A program made the position numbers and the translations under genes. From Fusibacter_C sp942493125 (GTDB lineage Bacteria > Bacillota > Clostridia > Peptostreptococcales > Acidaminobacteraceae), in NCBI GenBank assembly GCA_942493125.1, contig OW818667.1:2418001-2482000 (forward strand): DNA of 64,000 bases, given 5' to 3'. This document shows positions 7,631 through 17,623 of this stretch, one piece after another. The stretch's first letter is position 1. Every line of letters begins with the position of its first letter. Below the pieces are notes generated by a model. The model ran no database searches. It was not told the DNA's origin and was given only the letters and a program-made list of their open reading frames with translations.

Positions 7631-7651
7631 TTCAAAATCCAAGGGGGAAAA

Positions 7652-10600
7652 ATGAACAAGAGCAAAAAGAGTAAAAGGTTTAAGAAAGTATTGTCGCTAA
7701 TGCTGGTCGTCATAACAGTTATGGGAACTGTTTTACCATCATTTGCACAACCGAGAACCATCTATGACCCGCTGGCGATGCTGGATCTTTTAGGCGCGTC
7801 AAACATGGCACCGATTATCCCTAATCCAAGTGATACAGCGGCGATACAGATGCCGAGTTTACCCGGGGGTACGCAGTCACCTAACTCAATTGAAAAACCA
7901 GTCGAACAAATCACAGGTCCGGATGCGACAGTTTCACTGCCATCACTAGTGGATCCTCAAACTGGAAATCTCAAGTTTGAGGAAAACGATCATTTCGTTA
8001 AAGGCTTAGGCTATGATTTGACGTTAACCAGGTTCAACTCTGAAAACACAGGGGCTTTTGGCGAAGGTTGGGATCTAAACTTCTATACTGAACTGCGCAT
8101 GTATTCAAAATATGACATCGGAGAAGTTCGCGTTGACGGCACACAGCGTGCCTATGTCTTTGTTCAAGATGATCCGAACGCATTTATAACGCGTTATGAT
8201 GGCGATCCGATGGTCAATTACGAGCTGAACAAAGGCCATTATGAAACCGCTGCTGGGGACACCTTAACAAGAATCAGCGCGACAGAATATCAAGTGGTGA
8301 CAAAGCTTGGAGAAACCTTTATCTATCAAGGGTATCGGGCACCATGGCGCAGCGCAAATTCACCCAAAGAAGGCAAATTGATAAAACGCATTGATATCAA
8401 TGGCATCGCGATCGCTTATGATTACGATGCATCGGGCCGACTCATATCGCTTACCAATCAGGGTCGAACGCTTCTGATAACCTATGGCTCAAATGGCTTT
8501 ATAAGTGGTATGACAGATCCGATGGGACAAACCGTTAACTTTGCTTACACAGGAAATAAACTTTCGACGGTTACATATCCAAATGGTGAAATCAAGAGCT
8601 ACGAATATTCCGGCACTAAAATCACTCGGTACAAAACGGGTGGCGATGACATAACATTTAGCTATCAAGACGGAAAGATAACTAAACAATCAACACCTGT
8701 TGGTGTTCAGTATACTTATACCTACACGCCGGGAAAGACGGTCGTCACCAATGCATTGGGTGGATGGAACAGCATCACCTATGATGATAAAAACATACTG
8801 AGCCGTGAAGCTTCAAATGGCGACAAAACGGTTTATACGTATGATCAAGAGGGACAACTTTTAACAGAAAATAAAAATGGCACGCAAATCAGCTACACAT
8901 ATGACGACCAAAAGCGCCTTTCATCGCGTTCGGATACATTTGGTAGAGTGTCGCAATTTACGTATTCTGAAGATGGCCTGGACAGCATGCTCACTGAGAC
9001 GACGCCATATGGTACCAAAACGTATGCCTATGATTCAAAGGGCAACATGATCTCAGAAACAGATGAGAAAGGCAAAACAACGCATTATACGCGTAGTGCC
9101 AGTGGCCAAGTCACGACGCAATCCACTGTAGATGGTGCAACCATCACATGGACGTACGATAACTTTGGCAATATCATCACCAAAGTGGTTGATGGCTACA
9201 CGACAACTTATGCGTACGATCTGAGTGGCAACCTCATCAAAGAAACCGCACCAAGTGGCGTGGTCACAAACTTCAGTTACGATGCAAAAAACCATTTGAT
9301 CAAAATGGAAAATTCAAACGAATCTTATGCCTATGTTTACGATGCAAATGGACGCTTAATCCAAAACAGCGCGCCAGAAGGCACAGTAACTTATGAATAT
9401 GACGCTACAAGCTTTATCAAAAAGATTTCAAAAGGATCAGATGTAACCCTTTATGAAAGAGATGTTCTCGGACAGATCACCAAAAAAACAGACCGTTATG
9501 GCGAAACGCAGTACCTCTACGATGGAGAGGGCAGAGTTGTCGAGATCAACAAGGACAACTACTTTGTAAAATATCGCTATGAAGAAAATAAGCAAGTCAC
9601 AACGACCCGTGACGGCAGTATGACGACGACTTATGATGCTTTAGGCAGAGTACTCGAAGTTGTCGACCATCGCGGCAGAAAGATCGCTTATCTTTATGAA
9701 AATGAAAACTTGGTCCAAATGACAGATCACAATGGACTCAAACGCACTTATAGCTATGACAGCTATGGGCGATTGATTAAAGTGGTCGATTTTGATAAAA
9801 CGCAGACAAGCTACGTCTATGACACCTTCAACAGAATTGTTGAAGTTAAGGACCTTGTCACGAAGCGTTATGTCTATGACGCTTATGACCATGTGATAGA
9901 AACCTATGAAAATGACCTTCTCATGGGCAAATACACGTATAATTCAGCGGGACTTTTGACCTCAGTGAAGGATTATATGGACAAAGGCAACAGCTACGTC
10001 TATGATGCACTGGGTAGACTCGTTGAAAACACAGATGCCAACCAAAACACAACCGCTTATGCGTACGATGCGAAAGGACGCGTGGTCGCAGTGACCTCAC
10101 CGGATGGTGGTATCATCCAGTACAAATATGATACGTATTCTCGCGTGATAGAAATCAAAGATGCGAAGGGCAACACCTCAAAGTTTGCCTATGATGAAAA
10201 AGACCGCATCACTCTCATCACAGATGCTTACCTTCGTAAGACAGCCATCACATATGATGAATCAACCAATCAGATGATCGTAGAAAATGCCAATCACCAA
10301 AAGACCTATTACACTTATGACGAACGAGATCAACTGGTCAACATTACGCTTCCGAGCGACGCTTTTTATTCATATGCCTACGATGCATTTGGCCGCATGG
10401 TGGAAGAAACCGATGCAAGAGGGCAAAAGACCACTTATGCTTATGACCTTAACGATCAGTTGGTTCGAAAGGTGGATGTAAAAGGGGTAGAGACCACTTA
10501 TAAATATGATGCCTATGGCCGTGTCATAAGAGAAGAAATTGGCGATCTCTATAATGTTTACTTGTACAACCCATATGGTCAAATCACGAAGCAGCTCAAT

Positions 10601-13600
10601 CACCGCGGCTATGTCGCTGGATATGAATACGACAGCAGCGGGAATATGACAAAAGCATTTGATGCCAATCAGGCGAGTACAACGTATCAGTACGACCGAT
10701 ATGGCCGAGTGATTTCATCGACAGACGCACTAGGCAGCGTAACGGGTTACGAATACGATGCCAATGGCAACATTGTGCGGACCATTGATGCGTTAGGAGA
10801 ATTCACAACGTACCAATACAACGCCATGAACGAAGTTGAAAGCGTTATTGATGCCAATGGCAACAAGCAAATTGAGTATCAGTACGACTTGCTTGGAAAC
10901 ATCACTGCCATCACAGATGCAAAAGGACTTAAGCAAACACTGATCTATAATAAAGTCAACCAAGTCACGAAAGTCGTGGATAAACTTGGTTATACGACTT
11001 CCATGCTTTACGATGCGCTAGGGAACACCACAAAAGTTACGGACGCTTTGGGCAGAAGCACCCAATATGTCTATAACGCTTCCAATCAAGTGGTGGAAGA
11101 AATCAATGCGATGAATCAAACGACGCAGTACACATACAGTGTTGACGGCTTGTTGGAAACGGTTGCGTTTCCAAATGAAGCGAAAGTCAGCTATGAATAC
11201 AACGCCTTTGGTGAAGTCGTCAAAACAGTGGATCCACTCATGACGGAAACACACTATGAGTACGACCTCTTTGGCAGAGTCACACAAACCGCCATCGATA
11301 CGCGCATCATCTCTCAAAAGACCTATGACGATGCCCAAGGCACCGTCACAACTAAAGATGCATTAGGCAGAACAACGACAGAGCATTACAACAAAAAGGG
11401 CTTACTAGCCTCATATACGGATGAGAAAAACCGCGAAACGACTTACAAATACGACGCGCTAGGCAACTTGTCTACGCTGACAAATCCTAACGGCGACTCA
11501 AAAATGTATCAATATAACGCACTTGGTTTTCTTGAAAGTGAAACCGATTACCTCGGGCATTTAAAGCAGTACGACTACGATGCCGTTGGCAATTTGACGT
11601 CATTTACGGATCCATTGGGTGCGGTCACAAAGTATGCCTATGATGAAACCAATCAACTTATAGCGATGATCAATCCCGATGGGGGAGAAAATAAATACGG
11701 TTATGATGCGAGTGGTCGCATCGATGCCATCACAGATCCACTTGGCAAAGTCACAGACTACACCTATGACCCTGCAGGTCGCTTAGTCAGTGAATCTATC
11801 ATAGGAAAGAAAACGACAAACTACACCTATGACGCACTGGATAAAGTGACAGAGATTGCAACAAACACAGGTTTAACGTACAAATATTCTTACGATGCGA
11901 TGGGTAACCTTTTGGGTGTTGTAGACCCACTAGGCGCTGAGACAAAGTTCGGTTATGACATAAGTGGCAGAGTAATCTCCGAACAAACCGCAACTGGCGC
12001 AACGACTAAATATAGCTACGACGTCTTTGGACAGGTTGTGGAAGTGATCACGCCTATGGAAGAGGTTTATTCGTTTGGCTATGACGCAGTCGGTCGCCGC
12101 CTCTTTGAAAAAGACAGTGCAGGCAACGAAACGACGTACGCCTATGACGATAGTGGCAATAAAAGCACCGTCATCGATGCACTGGGCAACACGTGGACCA
12201 ATCAACTCGACAACCTTGACAGGGTGATTAAAACCATCACACCAGAAGGCAAAGAAACGCAGTATCAGTACGATGCCAACAGCCAGATTCAAAAGGTAAT
12301 CACACCAGGAGGCGAGTCAACAGACTATGTCTATGACGCTAAATCCAGACTTGTCAAAGTCATTGATGCATTGTCGAATCAAACGTATTATACGTACGAT
12401 GCGATGGATCGAATCGTCGCCGTTCAAGATCCGAACGGAAGCATTTGGCAGTATCAGTATGATGCGAACGGCAACCGGACTAAAGAGATCAACCCACTAG
12501 GGTATATGACAGAGTCGCTTTATAACCTTTACGATGAGAAGATTCAAGAGGTTGACGGCAACGGCATACAAAAATCCTTTGAGTACACTGCAGAGGGTCT
12601 GCTTCAGTTGGCGAATTATGGCGACACCGTTTCAAAATTCACCTATGATGTCCTTGGCAACATAGTAGATGCCGAGTCTCCCGATAGCCACGAAACGTAT
12701 CAATACGATCAAATGGGCAGGATGATCGAACAAACCAATGTAACGCTCAGCAAAACAAAAACCTTCGAATACGATAGCGTGGGCAACCTCACGAAGATGG
12801 TCAACGAAGAAGGACGAAGCTTCACGTACACCTATGACCGCAAAGGCAACATGACAACCTTTACGGATCCAGATGATCAGGTGACGCACTACTTCTACGA
12901 TGCCTTAAGTCGTCAAGTGGAAAAACAATTGCCAAATGGCATGAGTGAAAATCGTGTCTTTAGCGCAGACGGCCTTCTCGAGACACTTTCCAACTATAAA
13001 GACGGTCAGTTGTCCACGAGCCAAACCTATGTCTATGACGCCAACGGCTACAAAACGAGCATCACAGAAGAAGACGGTGCGAAAACATCCATCATCTACG
13101 ACCCACTCGGGCGCATCACACAGGTTAAATACCCCTTATCAAAAATCATGGATTTAGACCCAAATGCAGAAGTGACATTCCTCGATGAACGCATTCCACT
13201 AGCACCGGGCAATGGCAACGGAAATGGCAATGATAATGGCAATAGTGGTGGCAATGGAAACTCAGGCAACGATAATGGAAATAGCGGCAATAACAGTAAT
13301 GGTGGCAACACTAATGACAATGGTAATAGTGGCAACAATGGCAACAGTGGAAACGGAGGCAACGACGGAAACAACGGAAACAACGGAAACAATGGAAACG
13401 GTGGCAACAATGGAAACAATGGAAACGGCGGAAACAACGACAAAGAAAAAGGAAACGATAAAATCCCTCCGGGTCAAGCAAAAAAAAGCCAAAGCGTGGT
13501 CAATCAGCTCTCGGCGCTATTCAATGCGCCGATCGATCTGCTAAAAGAACACACACCAGAGTATCTCTCAAATCTCTATGGCACGGTGGATTACACCTAT

Positions 13601-15940
13601 GACAATGCAGGGAACCGCTTAACCATGACGACGGATGGCATCCTCACACAGTACAGTTATGATGCAGCCAACCAGCTCGTCACAGCAGGAGACAGAAATT
13701 TCACCTATGATGGTGCGGGCAATGTCATCGCCATAACAAGCATGGAAGAGCAATCGTATTATAAATACGACGGTGCAAACCGCCTTACAGGCGTCACCTA
13801 TGATGACGAAACCTATGCTGCATACAGCTATGATGCCTTTGGTCGTATGGTCAGTCGAGAAGTCGGCGAGTATGACCCTGAAAACATCAAAAGCTTCAAT
13901 GAAAAGGCGAAAATCAAAAATGCTACCCCTTCATCTCAAAATGGCAATTCCTCCGAAAAATCCAACAATGGCAAAGCAAACGGCAATGGAAACGAAAATG
14001 CCAACTCTAACGATAAAGGCAACGGAAACAACGACAAAACTGACATCCCAAAGGGCCTCATCGGCAATGAAAATGCAAAAGCCTATGGCGTATATAAAAA
14101 AGTGGCTGAAGGACTCGAACTTCCAGATTTGAATATTGAAATAGAAACCTTCGATTACATGGGTCAAAGCACGAACCTGCACAAAGTGTACAGCGAACAT
14201 GGCTCCCCAATGAACGAATACTATCAAGCGGGCGGCGAAGTCGTCGCACAAAAGATGTTTGGCAACAAAGGCCGTATCAGTCCAGCAAAAGAGGCAACAC
14301 TAAATACAAATGGCGGACTTATGTATTACACGTACGATGGCCTTGGAACTGTAACCGCCCTACATGACAGACATGGCGACAAAATCGAAGATTACCGCTA
14401 TGATGCCTTTGGCAATCTTCAAACCGGCATCACTTCACCTTACAACTTTCAGGGCTACACAGGCCACCTGTATGATGACAAATCCTCCCTCGTGTTTATG
14501 AATGCGAGATGGTATAATCCAAGTGTAGGCAGGTTCATGTCTAAAGACACGTACAGAGGCGATCTGGCTGTCCCACAGTCACTCAACCAGTATGCCTACG
14601 TCATGAACAATCCCATAAACTATGTCGATCCGACTGGGCATATACACGTTTATTCACGTGATGAACTTACAAGTAGATCAAGAAGTTCGCTTAACTCCCT
14701 TCTAGAACAAATGGGAGATTACTGGTGGGATGATTACGACATATTCGAAAAGACAGGTGTATGGACCCAAAAGCAGGAAGATGCACATGCCAATGCGGAC
14801 CTCATTCGTGACGTAATCCCTTATATCTATGAGTATGTGAGAAGTTTCTCAGATACGAGTCCATGGCAGTTTGATGGTAAGAATGAGTACCCTGATCGCA
14901 TTGAAACCTACTATAGTTCAACCAAGACCACTACGGATGTCTATCAAAATGATTTTGGAACGAAAACGGAAGAATCATATCAATCCTTATCAAAGACGGA
15001 GGTAAAATCTGCAGCACAAGTCGCAGCAGGCAATCAATCAACGATAGAAGCGAACTATGGCGCTGTAAAAGCTACTTGGAATAAAGAACCTATAATTAAA
15101 GTAGTTAAAACTGAACACAAAACAAATCTGATATCTGACAAGACACTGGTGAAAAACACACAAATTCTAACATCGGATAACAATCACACCAATGCGAACA
15201 AAAGTAAACTAATTGAACATATTAAAAAAGGTGGTATAAGTAGTGAGACTGGTAAAACTGTATCAACATCAAAACAAAAATTAGGAAGCTATCTGAAAGC
15301 ATCAGGGAAACAAGTTCTTTTAGGTAACTACACAAACGATGTAACATTATTAGGAACAGCTGGACAGATAGGTACTGGCTTGCTGGGTGTAGATTTAATA
15401 GGTGATGTAAGAGATATTGCTCATGACTTAACAAATTGGAAATGGTCTTGGAGTCATGTGTTAAAGACAACCGTAGATATTATGGGGCTGTTGCCTGTGG
15501 TTGGAGCAATCAAATATGCAGATAAAGCAAATGCATTAATTAAGAATAGCAACAAAGTTACCGCTCTATATAAGAGTAGTGATGAAGTTGTAAGTCAAAC
15601 GAGAAAATATTGGACAACTGATATCAAATTTAAAGATACGAAAGTTTATCAGAGAACAGATTTGATAAATTCCAAAGCTGTTGATAAAATAGGAAGAACA
15701 AATCTTCAAAGAATGGAGAGTGGTTTAGCACCATTAGGTCCTGATGGTAAGTCAATGAATCTTCACCATATGCTTCAAACAAAGAATAGTCCACTTGCAG
15801 AAGTAACTGAAACCTTCCACCAAACGAACAAAAAAGTAATGCATATTAATCCTAATTCTATTCCATCTGGAATTGATCGCAAAGAGTTTAACACACTTAG
15901 AGGTGCATATTGGACAAATCGAGCTAATGACTTCAAATAA
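7652..15940 (+). CDS. Giant secreted RHS/YD-repeat polymorphic toxin with C-terminal LHH (HNH/Endo VII) nuclease
   Basis: The protein has 2762 residues. It has a Sec signal peptide (residues 1-33, MLVVITVMGTVLPSFAQ), then a DUF6531-like region (SLPSLVDPQTGNLKFEEN) and very many YD repeats (forms such as YEYDANGNIV) that build an RHS shell. A Gly/Asn low-complexity linker (about 1850-1933) and a shorter one (about 2097-2130) interrupt it. The core ends at DPTG (2326-2329). The pre-toxin and toxin follow: a hydrophobic patch near 2570-2630 and the nuclease motif NLHH with Leu2704-His2705-His2706, typical of the LHH family. GGGGG precedes the ATG. The SUKH gene behind it should be its immunity protein. 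Confidence 0.93.
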   Translation: MNKSKKSKRFKKVLSLMLVVITVMGTVLPSFAQPRTIYDPLAMLDLLGASNMAPIIPNPSDTAAIQMPSLPGGTQSPNSIEKPVEQITGPDATVSLPSLVDPQTGNLKFEENDHFVKGLGYDLTLTRFNSENTGAFGEGWDLNFYTELRMYSKYDIGEVRVDGTQRAYVFVQDDPNAFITRYDGDPMVNYELNKGHYETAAGDTLTRISATEYQVVTKLGETFIYQGYRAPWRSANSPKEGKLIKRIDINGIAIAYDYDASGRLISLTNQGRTLLITYGSNGFISGMTDPMGQTVNFAYTGNKLSTVTYPNGEIKSYEYSGTKITRYKTGGDDITFSYQDGKITKQSTPVGVQYTYTYTPGKTVVTNALGGWNSITYDDKNILSREASNGDKTVYTYDQEGQLLTENKNGTQISYTYDDQKRLSSRSDTFGRVSQFTYSEDGLDSMLTETTPYGTKTYAYDSKGNMISETDEKGKTTHYTRSASGQVTTQSTVDGATITWTYDNFGNIITKVVDGYTTTYAYDLSGNLIKETAPSGVVTNFSYDAKNHLIKMENSNESYAYVYDANGRLIQNSAPEGTVTYEYDATSFIKKISKGSDVTLYERDVLGQITKKTDRYGETQYLYDGEGRVVEINKDNYFVKYRYEENKQVTTTRDGSMTTTYDALGRVLEVVDHRGRKIAYLYENENLVQMTDHNGLKRTYSYDSYGRLIKVVDFDKTQTSYVYDTFNRIVEVKDLVTKRYVYDAYDHVIETYENDLLMGKYTYNSAGLLTSVKDYMDKGNSYVYDALGRLVENTDANQNTTAYAYDAKGRVVAVTSPDGGIIQYKYDTYSRVIEIKDAKGNTSKFAYDEKDRITLITDAYLRKTAITYDESTNQMIVENANHQKTYYTYDERDQLVNITLPSDAFYSYAYDAFGRMVEETDARGQKTTYAYDLNDQLVRKVDVKGVETTYKYDAYGRVIREEIGDLYNVYLYNPYGQITKQLNHRGYVAGYEYDSSGNMTKAFDANQASTTYQYDRYGRVISSTDALGSVTGYEYDANGNIVRTIDALGEFTTYQYNAMNEVESVIDANGNKQIEYQYDLLGNITAITDAKGLKQTLIYNKVNQVTKVVDKLGYTTSMLYDALGNTTKVTDALGRSTQYVYNASNQVVEEINAMNQTTQYTYSVDGLLETVAFPNEAKVSYEYNAFGEVVKTVDPLMTETHYEYDLFGRVTQTAIDTRIISQKTYDDAQGTVTTKDALGRTTTEHYNKKGLLASYTDEKNRETTYKYDALGNLSTLTNPNGDSKMYQYNALGFLESETDYLGHLKQYDYDAVGNLTSFTDPLGAVTKYAYDETNQLIAMINPDGGENKYGYDASGRIDAITDPLGKVTDYTYDPAGRLVSESIIGKKTTNYTYDALDKVTEIATNTGLTYKYSYDAMGNLLGVVDPLGAETKFGYDISGRVISEQTATGATTKYSYDVFGQVVEVITPMEEVYSFGYDAVGRRLFEKDSAGNETTYAYDDSGNKSTVIDALGNTWTNQLDNLDRVIKTITPEGKETQYQYDANSQIQKVITPGGESTDYVYDAKSRLVKVIDALSNQTYYTYDAMDRIVAVQDPNGSIWQYQYDANGNRTKEINPLGYMTESLYNLYDEKIQEVDGNGIQKSFEYTAEGLLQLANYGDTVSKFTYDVLGNIVDAESPDSHETYQYDQMGRMIEQTNVTLSKTKTFEYDSVGNLTKMVNEEGRSFTYTYDRKGNMTTFTDPDDQVTHYFYDALSRQVEKQLPNGMSENRVFSADGLLETLSNYKDGQLSTSQTYVYDANGYKTSITEEDGAKTSIIYDPLGRITQVKYPLSKIMDLDPNAEVTFLDERIPLAPGNGNGNGNDNGNSGGNGNSGNDNGNSGNNSNGGNTNDNGNSGNNGNSGNGGNDGNNGNNGNNGNGGNNGNNGNGGNNDKEKGNDKIPPGQAKKSQSVVNQLSALFNAPIDLLKEHTPEYLSNLYGTVDYTYDNAGNRLTMTTDGILTQYSYDAANQLVTAGDRNFTYDGAGNVIAITSMEEQSYYKYDGANRLTGVTYDDETYAAYSYDAFGRMVSREVGEYDPENIKSFNEKAKIKNATPSSQNGNSSEKSNNGKANGNGNENANSNDKGNGNNDKTDIPKGLIGNENAKAYGVYKKVAEGLELPDLNIEIETFDYMGQSTNLHKVYSEHGSPMNEYYQAGGEVVAQKMFGNKGRISPAKEATLNTNGGLMYYTYDGLGTVTALHDRHGDKIEDYRYDAFGNLQTGITSPYNFQGYTGHLYDDKSSLVFMNARWYNPSVGRFMSKDTYRGDLAVPQSLNQYAYVMNNPINYVDPTGHIHVYSRDELTSRSRSSLNSLLEQMGDYWWDDYDIFEKTGVWTQKQEDAHANADLIRDVIPYIYEYVRSFSDTSPWQFDGKNEYPDRIETYYSSTKTTTDVYQNDFGTKTEESYQSLSKTEVKSAAQVAAGNQSTIEANYGAVKATWNKEPIIKVVKTEHKTNLISDKTLVKNTQILTSDNNHTNANKSKLIEHIKKGGISSETGKTVSTSKQKLGSYLKASGKQVLLGNYTNDVTLLGTAGQIGTGLLGVDLIGDVRDIAHDLTNWKWSWSHVLKTTVDIMGLLPVVGAIKYADKANALIKNSNKVTALYKSSDEVVSQTRKYWTTDIKFKDTKVYQRTDLINSKAVDKIGRTNLQRMESGLAPLGPDGKSMNLHHMLQTKNSPLAEVTETFHQTNKKVMHINPNSIPSGIDRKEFNTLRGAYWTNRANDFK
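13200..13450 (+). repeat. Gly/Asn codon repeat inside the RHS gene
   Basis: Degenerate repeats of AAYGGAAAC/GGYAAY encode a linker of almost only Gly and Asn (with a few Asp and Ser). Several spurious frames on both strands arise here. A second, shorter patch at 13939-14040 is also present in the silent cassette (18735-18840), where it carries an extra NSNGN-type unit. The DNA is prone to slippage. Confidence 0.85.
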
Positions 15941-15955
15941 AGAGGAGGAATTAAA

Positions 15956-16417
15956 ATGTTAAACAATTACAATGAAGCACTTGAATTTTTGCGAAATGAC
16001 AAATCTGGAAAAGCTTTTTTTTCTGGAAATAAAAGCTCCAAATTGTTGAAAATGGCTGAAGAGAAATTATCAATAGAATTTTCGCAAATGTATAGAATGT
16101 TTTTAAGTGAATTTGGAGCAGGCAGTTATGGCGCAATTGAAATTTTAGGTATAATAGATGAAAATTTTGAAGATTCTTGCGTTCCTGATGGAATATGGTA
16201 CACATTAAGTGAACGACAAATTTCAAAACTACCAAACAATCTTTTAATAATTTATGAAGCAGGAAATGGTGATTTATATTGCCAAGATTATGGATCTGTC
16301 ACTAATTCTGAACCTAAAATTGTAATTTATTCTGCAGGTAGTGGAGAACAAACAATTGAGGTTGTTTCTAATAATTTTGGTGAATTTCTTATAGAACTGT
16401 TGAACACTGTTATTTAA
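15956..16417 (+). CDS. SUKH (SMI1/KNR4) immunity protein, cognate to the LHH toxin
   Basis: A 153-residue protein of the SUKH superfamily. Typical features are EKLSIEFSQMYRMFLSEFGAG (here within the helix-strand N-terminal unit), then YGAIEILGI, a nucleotide-free core with LPNNLLIIYEAGNGDLYCQD, and a C-terminal helix (FGEFLIELLN). SUKH proteins are known to neutralise nuclease toxins by direct binding. AGAGGAGG precedes the ATG, and only 15 bases separate it from the toxin stop, the usual toxin-immunity spacing. It acts in the cytoplasm (inference). Confidence 0.88.
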   Translation: MLNNYNEALEFLRNDKSGKAFFSGNKSSKLLKMAEEKLSIEFSQMYRMFLSEFGAGSYGAIEILGIIDENFEDSCVPDGIWYTLSERQISKLPNNLLIIYEAGNGDLYCQDYGSVTNSEPKIVIYSAGSGEQTIEVVSNNFGEFLIELLNTVI

Positions 16418-16485
16418 ATAAAGATATCAATTAAAGACTAATTTTATTGTTCAATTAGTTCTATCTTATGTGATGTTAATATATA

Positions 16486-16520
16486 AACCGTCGTCATTTC
16501 ATTGAAAGACGGCGGTTTTT
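16486..16520 (+). terminator. Terminator after the RHS-SUKH pair
   Basis: AACCGTCGTC (16486-16495) pairs with GACGGCGGTT (16508-16517), with one G-T pair, and T residues follow. It ends the expressed toxin-immunity transcript. Confidence 0.8.
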
Positions 16521-16899
16521 ACTGGATAGATAAAGAGATTGAAAATTATCAAAATTGAAGAAATTAGGAATACATTTATTATTAATTTAATAGTAAAAAT
16601 AACATAACATGTGAAATAGTACAACAATATTTAAAATCTAAATTGGACTGCAAAATGTGACATGAGATAGCATCGTCCAATCAGAATATTATTTTGAGTA
16701 GGCAGTGTTTTGACCTTATAATCCGAATTGGAACGCTCGCCAATATCGCCCCAACCAACTCATCATTGCCCTCCATTTTCACCAAGAGCCAATTCATTTG
16801 GGAAATATGTTGGTGAATACTATCCTACAATGTAATATCTGTTGAGGCAGAAATAGTAACTGTTTTACATTACATAAATTAAGAGGTGATAAATTAAAG
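16521..16899. other. Intergenic stretch with hairpin and shared border-like repeat
   Basis: There is no convincing gene here. ATTGGAC (16642-16648) and GTCCAAT (16675-16681) form a hairpin. At 16686-16755 a segment of the form TTTTGAGTAGGCAGTG, then TTTGACC, then AACGCTCGCCAA matches a degenerate element also present at about 21105-21175 and, more weakly, 22525-22577. The upstream boundary falls just behind the expressed toxin operon. Confidence 0.45.
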
Positions 16900-17232
16900 A
16901 TGAAAAAGAGGATATTTACGATTATACTATTATCTGCTTTTATTGCTGGAATTGTTCCTTATGTAAGAGTTGAAATATTAACCTTGCAACACAAATCTGA
17001 ATTTAGTAAATTGTACAATACAAACGGATTGATAACAGAGATTGAATATTTTAAAGTTATGAACTATTCAAAACAATCAGCAAAAGTGTATTATGTTACT
17101 AGTGGTAAAAAGGCAGGATTTCTTTATAATTATATTAAAAGTAATGAAGAGGAATGGCAACTAGAAAGTTGGGATGTTGTCTGGTCTTCTAGTGGAAGTG
17201 CTGATAATTTTATCTGGCCTTATTATAGATAA
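16900..17232 (+). CDS. Small anchored or secreted protein, orphan immunity candidate
   Basis: A 110-residue protein with a basic start and one hydrophobic helix (residues 4-22, IFTIILLSAFIAGIVPYV), then a soluble region rich in Tyr and Trp (EEWQLESWDVVWSSS). AGAGGTGAT lies about 12 bases upstream. It could be a single-pass membrane protein or an exported protein. No family is recognised. Its place among displaced toxin/immunity cassettes suggests an orphan immunity protein against a periplasm- or membrane-active toxin, but nothing in its sequence proves this. Confidence 0.5.
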   Translation: MKKRIFTIILLSAFIAGIVPYVRVEILTLQHKSEFSKLYNTNGLITEIEYFKVMNYSKQSAKVYYVTSGKKAGFLYNYIKSNEEEWQLESWDVVWSSSGSADNFIWPYYR

Positions 17233-17336
17233 TATGATTATATTTCTTTACCACTAAAACGGCAGAACTACAGAATGTAATCCGAAATTATGCTGGACAC
17301 TATACACCAGAGTAACTTTCAAAGAAACATGGTAAA

Positions 17337-17580
17337 TCAACAGCTTCATTCTGCGAACTTCCTCTTTCGAACCTGATATGCTCCCCATATAGAAAACAGT
17401 TTTATTTATTTAAACTGTCTACTACAAAGGGAGCATATCACCCTTAGGAGTTAGAAGTTCGTCTTTTAATGGCAGTGACTAAAGTTATGAATTTGTAAAT
17501 TGAGGCTATGGTTATCGTTGGAACAACAAAAGATAGATTTCCCGCATCCTCACACAGAATCAAAGTTATTAAGGGAACCA
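17337..17580. repeat. Island intergenic repeat, copy 1
   Basis: It begins CAGCTTCATTCTGCGAACTT and CCTCTTTCGAACCTG. After a hairpin insertion it continues GAAGTTCGTCTT, AATGGCAG and GACTAAAGTTATG. Related copies lie at 22685-22800 and 24016-24147, with shorter forms at 18253-18310 and 25795-25850. The mixed direct and inverted GAACTTCC/GGAAGTT blocks give secondary structure. Copies always lie at the border of a gene cassette or an RHS fragment. Confidence 0.7.
17376..17438. repeat. 63-bp perfect-ended hairpin insertion
   Basis: The arms ATATGCTCCC (17376-17385) and GGGAGCATAT (17429-17438) are exact. Inside them ACAGTTT and AAACTGT form a second stem. The paralogous repeat at 22720 lacks the segment, so it behaves like an inserted palindromic element. 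No T-run follows. Confidence 0.6.
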
Positions 17581-17623
17581 TAGATTTAAACATTCCTCAA
17601 AAGAAGGAGATTTTAAAATTGAA

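Noticed and set aside
13096..13544. Overlapping open frames on both strands rich in Pro/Leu, Met/Thr or Val/Ser
   Set aside because: They are shadows of the Gly/Asn codon repeat of the RHS gene; no ribosome sites.
7652..15940. DNA-level tandem repeat array or CRISPR in the YD-repeat gene
   Set aside because: The periodicity is at protein level (YD repeats); spacers and exact repeats of CRISPR type are absent.
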